A DNA stretch of 39,231 bases from an uncultured Pelagibacteraceae bacterium (GTDB lineage: Bacteria > Pseudomonadota > Alphaproteobacteria > Pelagibacterales > AG-422-B15). Numbering within the stretch: position 1 is the stretch's first letter; the number at the start of each line of letters is the position of its first letter. The stretch spans positions 1-39,231 of the forward strand of contig CABYZQ010000009.1 in assembly GCA_902523535.1 (NCBI GenBank), in the 5' to 3' direction. The position numbers and the translations under genes are program-made. Shown one piece after another: positions 17,345 to 25,294 of this stretch. A model generated the notes under the pieces. That model was not told where the DNA came from. It saw only the letters and a list, made by a program, of their open reading frames with translations, and did not search any database.

Positions 17345-17842
17345 TTATTTTTGAAATTGACGCATATTAATAAATTCTACTTTTGAATGATGCTCTTCAA
17401 TAAGATTAATCAGATCACTTGGTGCAATTGAAACTGTTGCAGTATTAACTAATGGATGAAAATTAACTATATCAAAGTTCATAAATTCTGAGTCAAAGAA
17501 GAATTTAACTTTTTTTTCATTATCATTAATTAATCCAAATGGAGATACAGATCCTGGCTTAATTCCTAAATATTGCATAAGATATTCTTCTCTTGCAAAT
17601 GATAGTTTCTTTGAGCCTAGTTGGATTGCGGCTTTCTTAAGATCAGCAACAATATCTTCTATAAAGCTAACTAAATAAAAATTATCTTTTTTATCCTTTA
17701 AGAAGAGATTCTTTGAATGAGCTCCTTCGATCTGACCCCTTAAATTTTTTGAGTCCTCAACTGTGAATAATGGTTTGTGTTCAGTTAGCTTAAATCGAAT
17801 AGATTTCTTATTAAGTAAGTCAATTAAATCTTCTCGATTCAT
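17345..17842 (-). CDS. YbaK/ProX-type aminoacyl-tRNA deacylase
   Basis: This 165-residue, single-domain protein matches the INS-like editing domain found in bacterial prolyl-tRNA synthetase. Landmarks are GAHSKNLFLKDKK near 39-51 with the catalytic lysine candidate, GSVSPFGLINDN near 96-107, and FHPLVNTATVSI near 128-139. The whole-length pattern resembles ProXp-ala (PrdX), which removes alanine mischarged on tRNA-Pro. It would act in translational quality control in the cytoplasm. It is 2 bases from the RmlA-like gene and 1 base from the Nudix gene. The subtype call, ProXp-ala versus another deacylase, is likely rather than certain. Confidence 0.87.
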   Translation of the reverse strand: MNREDLIDLLNKKSIRFKLTEHKPLFTVEDSKNLRGQIEGAHSKNLFLKDKKDNFYLVSFIEDIVADLKKAAIQLGSKKLSFAREEYLMQYLGIKPGSVSPFGLINDNEKKVKFFFDSEFMNFDIVNFHPLVNTATVSIAPSDLINLIEEHHSKVEFINMRQFQK

Positions 17843-17844
17843 TA

Positions 17845-18714
17845 TTAACAGAATTTTTGAAGATTTTTTTTGTATTGTGAATTTGAATATTTGCCAATCA
17901 TTATTTTGAATTTATTTTTTGAGATCCAGCCATTTTTTAAGGCAACTAATTCAATTGAACCCACTAGAGTTTTTTTATTTTTTTGATATCTATGAACATA
18001 ATTGGAAGCCTCAAGCATTTCCTCAGCATCACCTGTATCAAACCATTTTATATCTTTTTTGAGCGAGAATACTTTGAGTAGTTGTTTTTCTAAATACGCA
18101 AGATGTACATCAACTATTTCAAGCTCTCCTCTTTTGGAAGGTCTGAGTTTCTTAACTACTGGTATTGAAGCTGAGTCGTAGAAATATAATCCCGGTATCG
18201 TTAAATTACTTTTAGGTTTCTTTGGTTTTTCAATAATTGATTTGATCCTCCCTTTTTTCCCCAGATTAATTACAGCAGATTTTGAAGGATACTTTGTTTT
18301 TACAGCTAAGACTGCTGCTCCCGATTTTATAGATTGCACTTGCTTTAACGTTTTTTGAAAACTCTCTCCAATAAAAAGATTGTCCGCCAAGGCTAAGACA
18401 AATGGCTGATTGGCAATAAATTTATTGGCAACATTTATTGCGTCAGGTATGCCCTTGGGCTTTGTCTGAAAGGTATATTTAAAACGCATGCCTAACTGAC
18501 TTCCTGTGCCAAAGAGTTTTTTAAAAATCTGCATATCCTGTTTACGTGAAATAAATAATACTTCCTTAATACCCGCACTCATTAAATTGGACAGCGCATA
18601 ATAAAGTAATGGCTTATCATATAGGGGCAATAAGGGCTTTGGTGTCGCTTCGGTTGTTGGAAACAGACGAGTTCCCTTACCGGCAGCAAGAATAATTCCT
18701 TTTTTGAATCTCAT
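17845..18714 (-). CDS. Sugar-1-phosphate nucleotidyltransferase, RmlA-like
   Basis: The 289-residue length and overall motif order fit glucose-1-phosphate thymidylyltransferase (RmlA). The nucleotide loop reads LAAGKGTRLFP at 9-19, with alanine where most RmlA proteins have a second glycine. TPKPLLPLYDKP follows, then FGTGSQLGM near 68-76, the metal aspartate Asp111 in LADNLF, the EKP motif, GLYFYD and WFDTGD. RmlA joins a hexose 1-phosphate to dTTP or UTP. No rmlB, rmlC or rmlD lies nearby, and the altered loop and ADN (usually GDN) leave base and sugar specificity open. It sits 19 bases after the crotonase gene and leads the tRNA-editing and Nudix genes. Confidence 0.82.
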   Translation of the reverse strand: MRFKKGIILAAGKGTRLFPTTEATPKPLLPLYDKPLLYYALSNLMSAGIKEVLFISRKQDMQIFKKLFGTGSQLGMRFKYTFQTKPKGIPDAINVANKFIANQPFVLALADNLFIGESFQKTLKQVQSIKSGAAVLAVKTKYPSKSAVINLGKKGRIKSIIEKPKKPKSNLTIPGLYFYDSASIPVVKKLRPSKRGELEIVDVHLAYLEKQLLKVFSLKKDIKWFDTGDAEEMLEASNYVHRYQKNKKTLVGSIELVALKNGWISKNKFKIMIGKYSNSQYKKNLQKFC

Positions 18715-18733
18715 TTAACTTTTTGTATCTGAT

Positions 18734-19603
18734 TTACTGCTTATCAGATTTACGTTTCAGAAAATTTTTATTCCTTAGGTTCCTATATTCAGGATCTTTT
18801 TTTTGCATTTTTGCCATCATGGTATTCATGACATCTTCTTTGTGAAGAGTTGCCGCATTCCATAAAGCAACATTTTCTAGGCCTTCTTTCACTGAATGAT
18901 CTCTTGAATAATTAAGGACCTCTTTAGTAACCCACATGGCTAAAGGCGTTTTAGAAGCAAGTCTTTCGGCAATTTTAAATGCACTTTCCAACATTTCTTC
19001 ATGATTTTCATGCAGTGAACTTACAAGCCCTACCTCTTTTGCTCTGTCTGCTGAAACTTTTTCTCCCATCATTGTCCATTCTCTCGCAATACCAGCGGGA
19101 ATGATTTTGGGTAGTCTTTGAATAGTACCAATGTCTGCAGCAAGCCCTACATTAATTTCTTCTATTAAAAAGAAAGCATCTTTTGTACATAATCTAATAT
19201 CGGCAGCAGTTATTAAGTCTATTCCTCCTCCTATACATCCTCCTTGAACAGCGGCGATGACTGGAAAACGAGCTGTTTCCAAACAAGTAGCTGCGTTCTG
19301 TAAATAATGCAATTGTTGCAAGAAGTAACCTCTACTTCTTCCAAGTTCATTTTCACTCTGGTTTTCAACTACATCATCCTTAAACATATTCAAATCTATG
19401 CCAGATGAAAAGTGAGGACCTGTTGATGAAACAACCAAGGCTCTAACTTCACCACTACTATCTAATTCTTCAACTTCCTTGGGAAATAAGTTCCAAAAAT
19501 CCTCATTCATTGAGTTTCTTTTCTCAGGCCTGTTAAACCTTATATGGGCTATGGAATTGTTTATCTCGACATCAAATGGTTTAGACATATTTTTTACTCG
19601 CAT
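18734..19603 (-). CDS. Crotonase-fold enzyme, dienoyl-CoA isomerase (ECH1)-like
   Basis: The protein is 289 residues from the ATG at 19603; the ATG five codons later (19588) has a slightly better upstream GAG and is a real alternative. The crotonase oxyanion loop is SSGIDLNMF near 66-74 and the second loop is GGCIGGGIDL near 121-130. Asp129, Glu149 and Asp157 (EEINVGLAADIGT) fall at the spacing of the three acidic residues of mammalian ECH1, delta(3,5)-delta(2,4)-dienoyl-CoA isomerase, as I recall it. That enzyme prepares odd-position double bonds for beta-oxidation. It is divergent from the MaoC hydratase gene. Plain enoyl-CoA hydratase activity is the alternative, but the acidic set favours isomerase. 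Confidence 0.85.
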   Translation of the reverse strand: MRVKNMSKPFDVEINNSIAHIRFNRPEKRNSMNEDFWNLFPKEVEELDSSGEVRALVVSSTGPHFSSGIDLNMFKDDVVENQSENELGRSRGYFLQQLHYLQNAATCLETARFPVIAAVQGGCIGGGIDLITAADIRLCTKDAFFLIEEINVGLAADIGTIQRLPKIIPAGIAREWTMMGEKVSADRAKEVGLVSSLHENHEEMLESAFKIAERLASKTPLAMWVTKEVLNYSRDHSVKEGLENVALWNAATLHKEDVMNTMMAKMQKKDPEYRNLRNKNFLKRKSDKQ

Positions 19604-19613
19604 TAAATATTTG

Positions 19614-19631
19614 AACTATATAAACTATATA
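19614..19631. repeat. Perfect tandem 9-base repeat in divergent promoter gap
   Basis: AACTATATA occurs twice in immediate succession, at 19614-19622 and 19623-19631, in the 59-base gap between the crotonase and MaoC genes. It may be an operator or part of overlapping promoters, but the gap is very AT-rich and chance cannot be excluded. Confidence 0.5.
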
Positions 19632-19662
19632 TATATTTAAAACGTACTAAAATACATAAAAA

Positions 19663-20511
19663 ATGCCTATTAATTACGATGAAATAATGTCTATGACATC
19701 TGAGAATGTTGAAATTTCTTACTCTGATAAGGATTCAATTCTCTATAGCCTTGGAGTTGGCCTAGGTAATGATCCAATGAATATGGCAGAGTTAAAATAT
19801 GTTTATGAAAACTCACAAGTTGCTTTGCCTTCAATGGCTACAAATTTCCAATATCATTCTCCTCTACTTTTAAAAGCTAACATAAATTTCATTTTAGTAG
19901 TGCATGGTGAGCAAAAATTATCTTTTACAAATCCTCTACCGGTATCTGGAGATTTTATTTCTAATGCTAAGGTAATAGGTTGCTATGATAAAGGTGCTGG
20001 CAAAGGTGCAATTATAGAAGTAGAGACTACAATAAACCAAAAAAAAGATAATACTGAAATCTGTAAACTTGTAAGCACAACATTTGCAAGGGGTGACGGA
20101 GGGTTTGGGGGTCCAGAATCTCCAAAGAATGAAATATTTAAACCAGAAGGTGATCCAGATTTTGTTCACGAAATTAAAACTAAGCCTGACCAAGCCTTGA
20201 TTTTTAGACTCTCAGGAGACTATAATCCACTACACTCCGACCCCAATTTTGCAAAGACTGCAGGATTTGAAAAACCTATTTTGCATGGTATGTGTACTTA
20301 TGGTATAGCGTGCCGCTCAGTCGTAGAAAGTGTATGTGAGGGTGATGCAAAAAGATTAAAAAAATTTGATTGCCGTTTTTCATCCCCTGTATATCCTGGT
20401 GAAACAATTGTTACTGAAATGTGGAAGAATGGCAGTAAGGTTTACTATCAATCTAAAGTAAAAGAGCGAGACAAAATTGTAATTAAGAATGGAGTAAGTG
20501 AAATAACATGA
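19663..20511 (+). CDS. MaoC-type (R)-specific enoyl-CoA hydratase
   Basis: The 282-residue protein has a double hotdog layout like the hydratase-2 domain of eukaryotic multifunctional enzyme 2. The N-terminal half (about 1-145) lacks the catalytic motif. The C-terminal half holds FRLSGDYNPLHSDP with catalytic Asp186 and His191, then FEKPILHGMCTYG at 202-214. Such enzymes hydrate trans-2-enoyl-CoA to (R)-3-hydroxyacyl-CoA. The gene overlaps the acyl-CoA dehydrogenase gene by 4 bases (ATGA), so the two probably handle consecutive steps on the same acyl-CoA. A matching R-specific dehydrogenase is not identified with certainty, though two SDR genes lie further along. Confidence 0.9.
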   Translation: MPINYDEIMSMTSENVEISYSDKDSILYSLGVGLGNDPMNMAELKYVYENSQVALPSMATNFQYHSPLLLKANINFILVVHGEQKLSFTNPLPVSGDFISNAKVIGCYDKGAGKGAIIEVETTINQKKDNTEICKLVSTTFARGDGGFGGPESPKNEIFKPEGDPDFVHEIKTKPDQALIFRLSGDYNPLHSDPNFAKTAGFEKPILHGMCTYGIACRSVVESVCEGDAKRLKKFDCRFSSPVYPGETIVTEMWKNGSKVYYQSKVKERDKIVIKNGVSEIT

Positions 20512-21695
20512 TACCAAAAGTTGGAATAGCAGAAGGAAAAGAACCTTTATTTTATAATGACTCTCATCACGCTTGGAGAGATGAAGTCAGAAAGTTTGTA
20601 GCTAAAGAAATAGCGCCGTTTGTTGAGGAATGGGAAGAAGCAGGAGAATTCCCAAGAGAATTATACAAAAAAGCCGCCGAAGTTGGTCTGATGGGCATGG
20701 GTTATGATGAAAAATACGGTGGCACTACTGAAGGCGTTGATATATTCCACGGCATTGTAACTGCAGAAGAGTTTGCCCAAGGATGTGGGGGAGTTTCTGC
20801 GAGTCTACTTTCTCATAATATTGCAATTCCTTTGATTCAGTCTCTCGGAACTGAAGAGCAAAAAGAAAAGTTTATTCCACCTGTTGTGAAGGGAGAAAAA
20901 ATAGCGGCCCTTGCAATGACCGAACCTTCAGGTGGCTCTGATGTCGCAAGCTTAAAAACGAGAGCTGTAAGGAAAGATGACCATTTTGTAGTTAACGGTT
21001 CAAAAATGTTCATAACAAGTGGTATGAGAGCTGACACTTTTGTTGTCGGAGTAAGGACTGGTGGTGAAGGAGCCTCAGGAATTTCTGTACTTGTAATTGA
21101 GAAAGATACTCCTGGCTTTACACAAACTCCACTAAAGAAAATGGGCTGGTTAAGCTCTGATACAGCTGTTCTATATTTTGATGATTGCAAAGTTCCTGTT
21201 GAAAATTTAATTGGTGGCGAAAATAGTGGTTGGATTGGGGTAATGGGTAATTTCAGCCAAGAAAGATTGGGCATGGCTGCAGGAATGAATGCATATTCTC
21301 AAATTTGTATTGATGAAGCTGTTGCTTGGGCTAGGGAGAGAAAAACTTTTGGAAAGCCACTCATCGATAATCAAGTTATTAAACATAAACTCGTTGAAAT
21401 GAATAGAGTTGTAAGAACGTCTCGAGCATGGACTGAATTATTATCTTGGAGAGTAATGAATGGAGAGAGTCCTATTGCCGATCTAGCTATGCTAAAAGTT
21501 CACGCAAGTAAGGCTATGGAATTGTGCGCACGAGAAGCAATGCAAATACTTGGTGGCGCTGGATACCTAAGAGCAAACAGTGGTCCTGGTAAAGTTGAGA
21601 GAATTTATAGAGAAGTAAGAGTTAATGCTATTGGTGGTGGTTCAGAAGAAATTATGTATGACTTAGCTGCTAGACAATTAGGATACAGATCTTAA
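20508..21695 (+). CDS. Acyl-CoA dehydrogenase
   Basis: This is a 395-residue standard-length flavoenzyme. MTEPSGGSD (137-145) and FITSG (168-172) are the FAD and substrate signatures, and ERKTFGKPL is typical of helix H. The MCAD-position catalytic glutamate is absent: that loop reads AIGGGSEEIM. Instead Glu252 in SQERLGMA lies where isovaleryl- and long-chain acyl-CoA dehydrogenases keep theirs, so activity is expected with that geometry. The enzyme oxidises acyl-CoA to 2-enoyl-CoA and passes electrons to ETF. It is translationally coupled to the MaoC hydratase. Chain length or branching of the substrate is not determined. Its stop abuts the convergent dehydrogenase stop. Confidence 0.93.
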   Translation: MIPKVGIAEGKEPLFYNDSHHAWRDEVRKFVAKEIAPFVEEWEEAGEFPRELYKKAAEVGLMGMGYDEKYGGTTEGVDIFHGIVTAEEFAQGCGGVSASLLSHNIAIPLIQSLGTEEQKEKFIPPVVKGEKIAALAMTEPSGGSDVASLKTRAVRKDDHFVVNGSKMFITSGMRADTFVVGVRTGGEGASGISVLVIEKDTPGFTQTPLKKMGWLSSDTAVLYFDDCKVPVENLIGGENSGWIGVMGNFSQERLGMAAGMNAYSQICIDEAVAWARERKTFGKPLIDNQVIKHKLVEMNRVVRTSRAWTELLSWRVMNGESPIADLAMLKVHASKAMELCAREAMQILGGAGYLRANSGPGKVERIYREVRVNAIGGGSEEIMYDLAARQLGYRS

Positions 21696-23465
21696 TTAAA
21701 ATTCTGCTACTTCCATATCCATCATAGAAGATTTTCCTGCCTGAACTTTTTTAGAATACATTATTAATTCTGGCATAATTTTTTCCACAAAATATGTACC
21801 TGTTTTAATCTTGTTCTTATGAATGGGCTCATTTTTACCTACAGAAAACTTGGCCATCCTTGCCCACATATAAGTCATCGAAGATAAAGCCATTAAATTA
21901 AGATAATCTGTTGCAGAGGATAATGCATTCTCAGGGTCCTGCATTCCATTTTGCATTAACCACATTGTTGAAGTCGTTACTTCTTTTAAAGCATTTTCAA
22001 GTGGCTTAATGAAGGTTTCAATTTCTGTATTATCTTTATTTTCATTTAAAAAACTCTGAACTTCTTTTTGGAAGTTTTGTAACATTCTGCCTTTATGCAT
22101 TGTAAGTTTTCTTCCCACTAAATCTAATGCTTGAATGCCGTTTGTTCCTTCATAAATCATCGTAATTCTGACGTCTCTTAAGTATTGCTCCAAAGGATAT
22201 TCCTGTGTAAAACCACTCCCTCCAAGAACTTGAAGACTTTCAGAGCAATTCATAAAACCTTTTTCAGTACAATAAGCTTTTATTATTGGTGTCATTAAAG
22301 CAGCAAAGTCGTCAGCATCCTGTCTCACTTGCTCATCAGGATGATCTTCTGCAAGATCAATCTTCATAGCTGTGTATATACATAGTGCTCTCATAGCTTC
22401 AGTAGTTGATTTAACATTCATCAACATTCTTCTAACGTCAGGGTGAACAATGATACTATCTGCTTTGCTATCAGGGTCCTGTTTTTCTTTTACTACTGAT
22501 CTCATTTGCTTACGTTCTTTTGCAAACTCTAGTGCATTTTGATAAGAAATTTCTGACATGGCTATTGCCTGTAAGCCCACCTTTAGCCGCGCATCGTTCA
22601 TCATTAGGAACATTGCTTCCATGCCTTTATTTTCTTCACCCACAAGCCATCCTTTAGCATTATCTAAATTCATGACACAGGTAGGCGATGAATTGATTCC
22701 AAGCTTATGCTCTAAACCGCCACAAAAAATAGGGTTTCTTGAATTGTCATCTAATCGCTTAGGAACCAAGAAAAGGCTTATCCCTTTTATTCCTGCTGGT
22801 GCATCAGGTGTTCGAGCTAAAACAAGGTGTATTATATTTTCTGTAAGATCATGCTCACCAAATGAAATCCAGATTTTTTGACCGTTTAATTCGTAATGAT
22901 CATCCACTGGTTTTGCTGTTGATTTAATTAAACCTAAATCGGTTCCACATTGTGGCTCAGTAAGACACATAGTTCCCATCCACTCGCCAGAAGTCATATT
23001 TGGTAAGTACTTATCTTTCAATTCTTCGGTAGCCTTTTTTAAAATCGTTTTCATTGCTCCATGGCTGAGTCCCGGACCCATATAAAATGCCATGTTAGAT
23101 GCAATTCCAACTTCTCCTGCAAGGATAGCCGTCGTGAAAGGGGCTCCACCTCCACCATATTGAGTTGGCATTGTAGCGCCTACGTACCCCGAGTCCTTTA
23201 CAACTTCATATATTTTTTTAAATGCTTCTGGAGTATGAACTTCAGGGCCTTCAGGGCCGTCTGGAAGATATTTAAGACCTTCACGGTCACCTATTTTATT
23301 GCTATCAACAACCTCCAATTCATTCAGTCGCCCAATCTCACTCACTACACTCATTAGCGTATCAGAATCATAATCCTTGAATTTATCTATCCCTGCAATG
23401 ATCTCGTCATAATTAAGCATTGCTAGGTTATATTTGAAATCTTCTATTGGACTTTTGTATGACAT
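21696..23465 (-). CDS. Large acyl-CoA dehydrogenase, FadE5/DmdC-like
   Basis: This 589-residue enzyme belongs to the long acyl-CoA dehydrogenase branch with an extra C-terminal domain. The N-terminal extension (1-75), MCLTEPQCGTDLG at 166-178, KIWISFGEHD at 197-206 and the catalytic Glu439 in MIYEGTNGIQ are all in place. The branch includes mycobacterial FadE5 and marine DmdC, the 3-methylmercaptopropionyl-CoA dehydrogenase of DMSP demethylation. Paralogs are numerous, so DmdC identity is only a possibility, and no other dmd gene is seen here. The gene stands alone, divergent from the TauE/SafE permease and convergent with the other dehydrogenase. Confidence 0.9.
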   Translation of the reverse strand: MSYKSPIEDFKYNLAMLNYDEIIAGIDKFKDYDSDTLMSVVSEIGRLNELEVVDSNKIGDREGLKYLPDGPEGPEVHTPEAFKKIYEVVKDSGYVGATMPTQYGGGGAPFTTAILAGEVGIASNMAFYMGPGLSHGAMKTILKKATEELKDKYLPNMTSGEWMGTMCLTEPQCGTDLGLIKSTAKPVDDHYELNGQKIWISFGEHDLTENIIHLVLARTPDAPAGIKGISLFLVPKRLDDNSRNPIFCGGLEHKLGINSSPTCVMNLDNAKGWLVGEENKGMEAMFLMMNDARLKVGLQAIAMSEISYQNALEFAKERKQMRSVVKEKQDPDSKADSIIVHPDVRRMLMNVKSTTEAMRALCIYTAMKIDLAEDHPDEQVRQDADDFAALMTPIIKAYCTEKGFMNCSESLQVLGGSGFTQEYPLEQYLRDVRITMIYEGTNGIQALDLVGRKLTMHKGRMLQNFQKEVQSFLNENKDNTEIETFIKPLENALKEVTTSTMWLMQNGMQDPENALSSATDYLNLMALSSMTYMWARMAKFSVGKNEPIHKNKIKTGTYFVEKIMPELIMYSKKVQAGKSSMMDMEVAEF

Positions 23466-23580
23466 AGGTTTATGAATAATTATTGTAATTTAATTTAAAT
23501 ATATAACCATTGTCTAATAAATTGCAAATTTCTAATTTTGCTATCCATATCATAGGAGAAAGTCTGAAAAGTGTGAAGGT

Positions 23581-24504
23581 ATGAGTATTTATCTGCCAAT
23601 TGCAGAGCTCTCAGTAAATATATTTTTATTGCTATCTATAGGTGGCGTAGTCGGTTTTTTGTCAGGGATGTTTGGTTTGGGTGGAGGTTTTTTAATGACT
23701 CCAATCCTCATTTTCATGGGCATTCCAACAAATATTGCTGTTGCTACATCTGCTAACCAGATTGTAGCTTCTTCAATTTCAGGAACAATAGGCTATTGGC
23801 GCCAGGGGTTGGTTGATTTCAAAATGGGAGGGGTATTACTGATTGGCTCATTTTTTGGATCAATTTTAGGAGTATGGATCTTCAGTAAATTAGTAGTGCT
23901 AGGTCAGATTGATACTGTTATATCAATTTTATATTTTTCTCTCCTTACCTCAATTGGGTTGATTATGCTCATTGAAAGTTCCCAAGTTATAAGGGATCGA
24001 GTAAGAAGGAAAACAGTAAAGAGAAAAATTCATTACCATAACTGGGCACATAAACTACCCTTCAAAATTAAATTCTATAAATCTAAACTATATATTAGTG
24101 CAATACCTCCTATCATCATTGGATTTGTAATTGGTATTTTATCAGCAACAATGGGAATTGGAGGAACATTCATTTTAATTCCTGCTATGATTTATTTTCT
24201 TGGAATGCCTACGTCAAAAGTAATTGGCACTTCATTATTTCAAATTATTTTTGTAACTGCGCTTGTCACATTATTGCATGCTACTACTACATTTGCAGTT
24301 GATGCAGTTCTAGCATTCTTTCTGATAATCGCTTCTGTTATTGGTGCACAATTAGGTGTACTGGCCGCTAATAAATTAAGAGGTGAAGAAATAAGAGCGC
24401 TTCTTGCAATTATAGTATTGGGTGTTGCAACTAAAATAGCACTAGACTTATTAGTAGAGCCAAGTGAGATTTTTAATATTTCTGTCATAAGGGCTTTATT
24501 CTGA
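23581..24504 (+). CDS. TauE/SafE (TSUP) family permease
   Basis: The protein has 307 residues and about eight membrane helices in two repeats. The repeats carry GFLSGMFGLGGGFLMTPIL (25-43) and GILSATMGIGGTFILIPAM in the second half. The start MSIYLPIAELSVN is like that of the alphaproteobacterial permeases that sit before TIGR02186 proteins, so I trust this ATG although the nearest GAAGG is too close to it. A cytoplasmic basic loop lies near residues 138-165. Family members export sulfite, sulfoacetate or other small organic anions. There is no cysteine in the protein. One base separates it from the Alph_Pro_TM gene. Confidence 0.9.
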   Translation: MSIYLPIAELSVNIFLLLSIGGVVGFLSGMFGLGGGFLMTPILIFMGIPTNIAVATSANQIVASSISGTIGYWRQGLVDFKMGGVLLIGSFFGSILGVWIFSKLVVLGQIDTVISILYFSLLTSIGLIMLIESSQVIRDRVRRKTVKRKIHYHNWAHKLPFKIKFYKSKLYISAIPPIIIGFVIGILSATMGIGGTFILIPAMIYFLGMPTSKVIGTSLFQIIFVTALVTLLHATTTFAVDAVLAFFLIIASVIGAQLGVLAANKLRGEEIRALLAIIVLGVATKIALDLLVEPSEIFNISVIRALF

Positions 24505-24505
24505 T

Positions 24506-25294
24506 ATGAATTTGAGAATATTATTTTTTATTAAATTAATAGTATTGGCTTTTATCTCTTCTGCCTCTGCGCTTGTAATAGGATCTGATGAAGAGGAGAT
24601 ATATATTGATGCAAATTTTTCTGGAAAAAATCTTCTTGTATTTGGGGCCTTTTATTCAGATCCTTCACAATCAAGAGATGATAAGAGTGATATTCTGATT
24701 GAAGTAGTCGGTCCATCAGAGGATGTAGTCGTAAGAAAAAAGGAGTCTTTCTTTGGTTTCTGGCTGAATTCAAAAAGTGTTAGCTTTAACGATGTGCCTG
24801 GATTTTATTATCTTTCAAGTACAAATGAGATAACCAATGAATTTTTAAATGAAAACAATATTGGCCTATTGAATAAAAAAGACACTCAACTTATAGACTG
24901 GAGTGCATTAAATATTGACTGGGGAAATGTCAAAAATCAAAAAGAAAAAGACACTTTTTATGATGCGCTAATAAGAACAAAAGAGAGTGAAGATGTGTAC
25001 AGAAAGGTCAATGGAGAAATTGATATAATTGATGGAAATTTATTTAGATCTTATATTGAGATACCCAATACTGTTCCTGTAGGCCAATACAAGGTTAATT
25101 TGTACCTGATTATAGATAATAAAATTTCGAATGAGTATTCTTATAATTTTATGGTAACTAGAGTAGGTATTGAAGAAGCAATCTATTCCTTCTCAAAAAA
25201 CTATCCTTTAATTTATGGATTGATTTCGCTTCTAATCGCTATACTTATAGGTTGGAGTGGCGCAGAAGTATTTAAAAGATTTAGAAAAGTTTAA
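24506..25294 (+). CDS. TIGR02186 / Alph_Pro_TM family protein
   Basis: This 262-residue protein has a signal peptide (about 1-22), a periplasmic domain of roughly 210 residues, and one C-terminal membrane helix near 235-255 followed by a short basic tail. The opening of the mature domain (VIGSDEEEIYIDANFSGKNL, then LVFGAF) and the VPVGQYKVNLYLI strand near the end fit the Alph_Pro_TM family, which is restricted to alphaproteobacteria and usually follows a TauE/SafE gene. Its function is unknown. The protein contains no cysteine, so it is not itself a thiol partner of the CcdA encoded next, whose start shares one base with this stop (TAATG). Confidence 0.88.
   Translation: MNLRILFFIKLIVLAFISSASALVIGSDEEEIYIDANFSGKNLLVFGAFYSDPSQSRDDKSDILIEVVGPSEDVVVRKKESFFGFWLNSKSVSFNDVPGFYYLSSTNEITNEFLNENNIGLLNKKDTQLIDWSALNIDWGNVKNQKEKDTFYDALIRTKESEDVYRKVNGEIDIIDGNLFRSYIEIPNTVPVGQYKVNLYLIIDNKISNEYSYNFMVTRVGIEEAIYSFSKNYPLIYGLISLLIAILIGWSGAEVFKRFRKV

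Noticed and set aside
20837-21274. 145-codon minus-strand frame inside the acyl-CoA dehydrogenase gene
   Set aside because: It is a shadow of a well-supported coding frame, with a low-complexity product rich in Ser, Pro and Thr.
22558-22881. 107-codon plus-strand frame inside the large acyl-CoA dehydrogenase gene
   Set aside because: It is antisense to a strongly supported gene and its product shows no recognisable domain.
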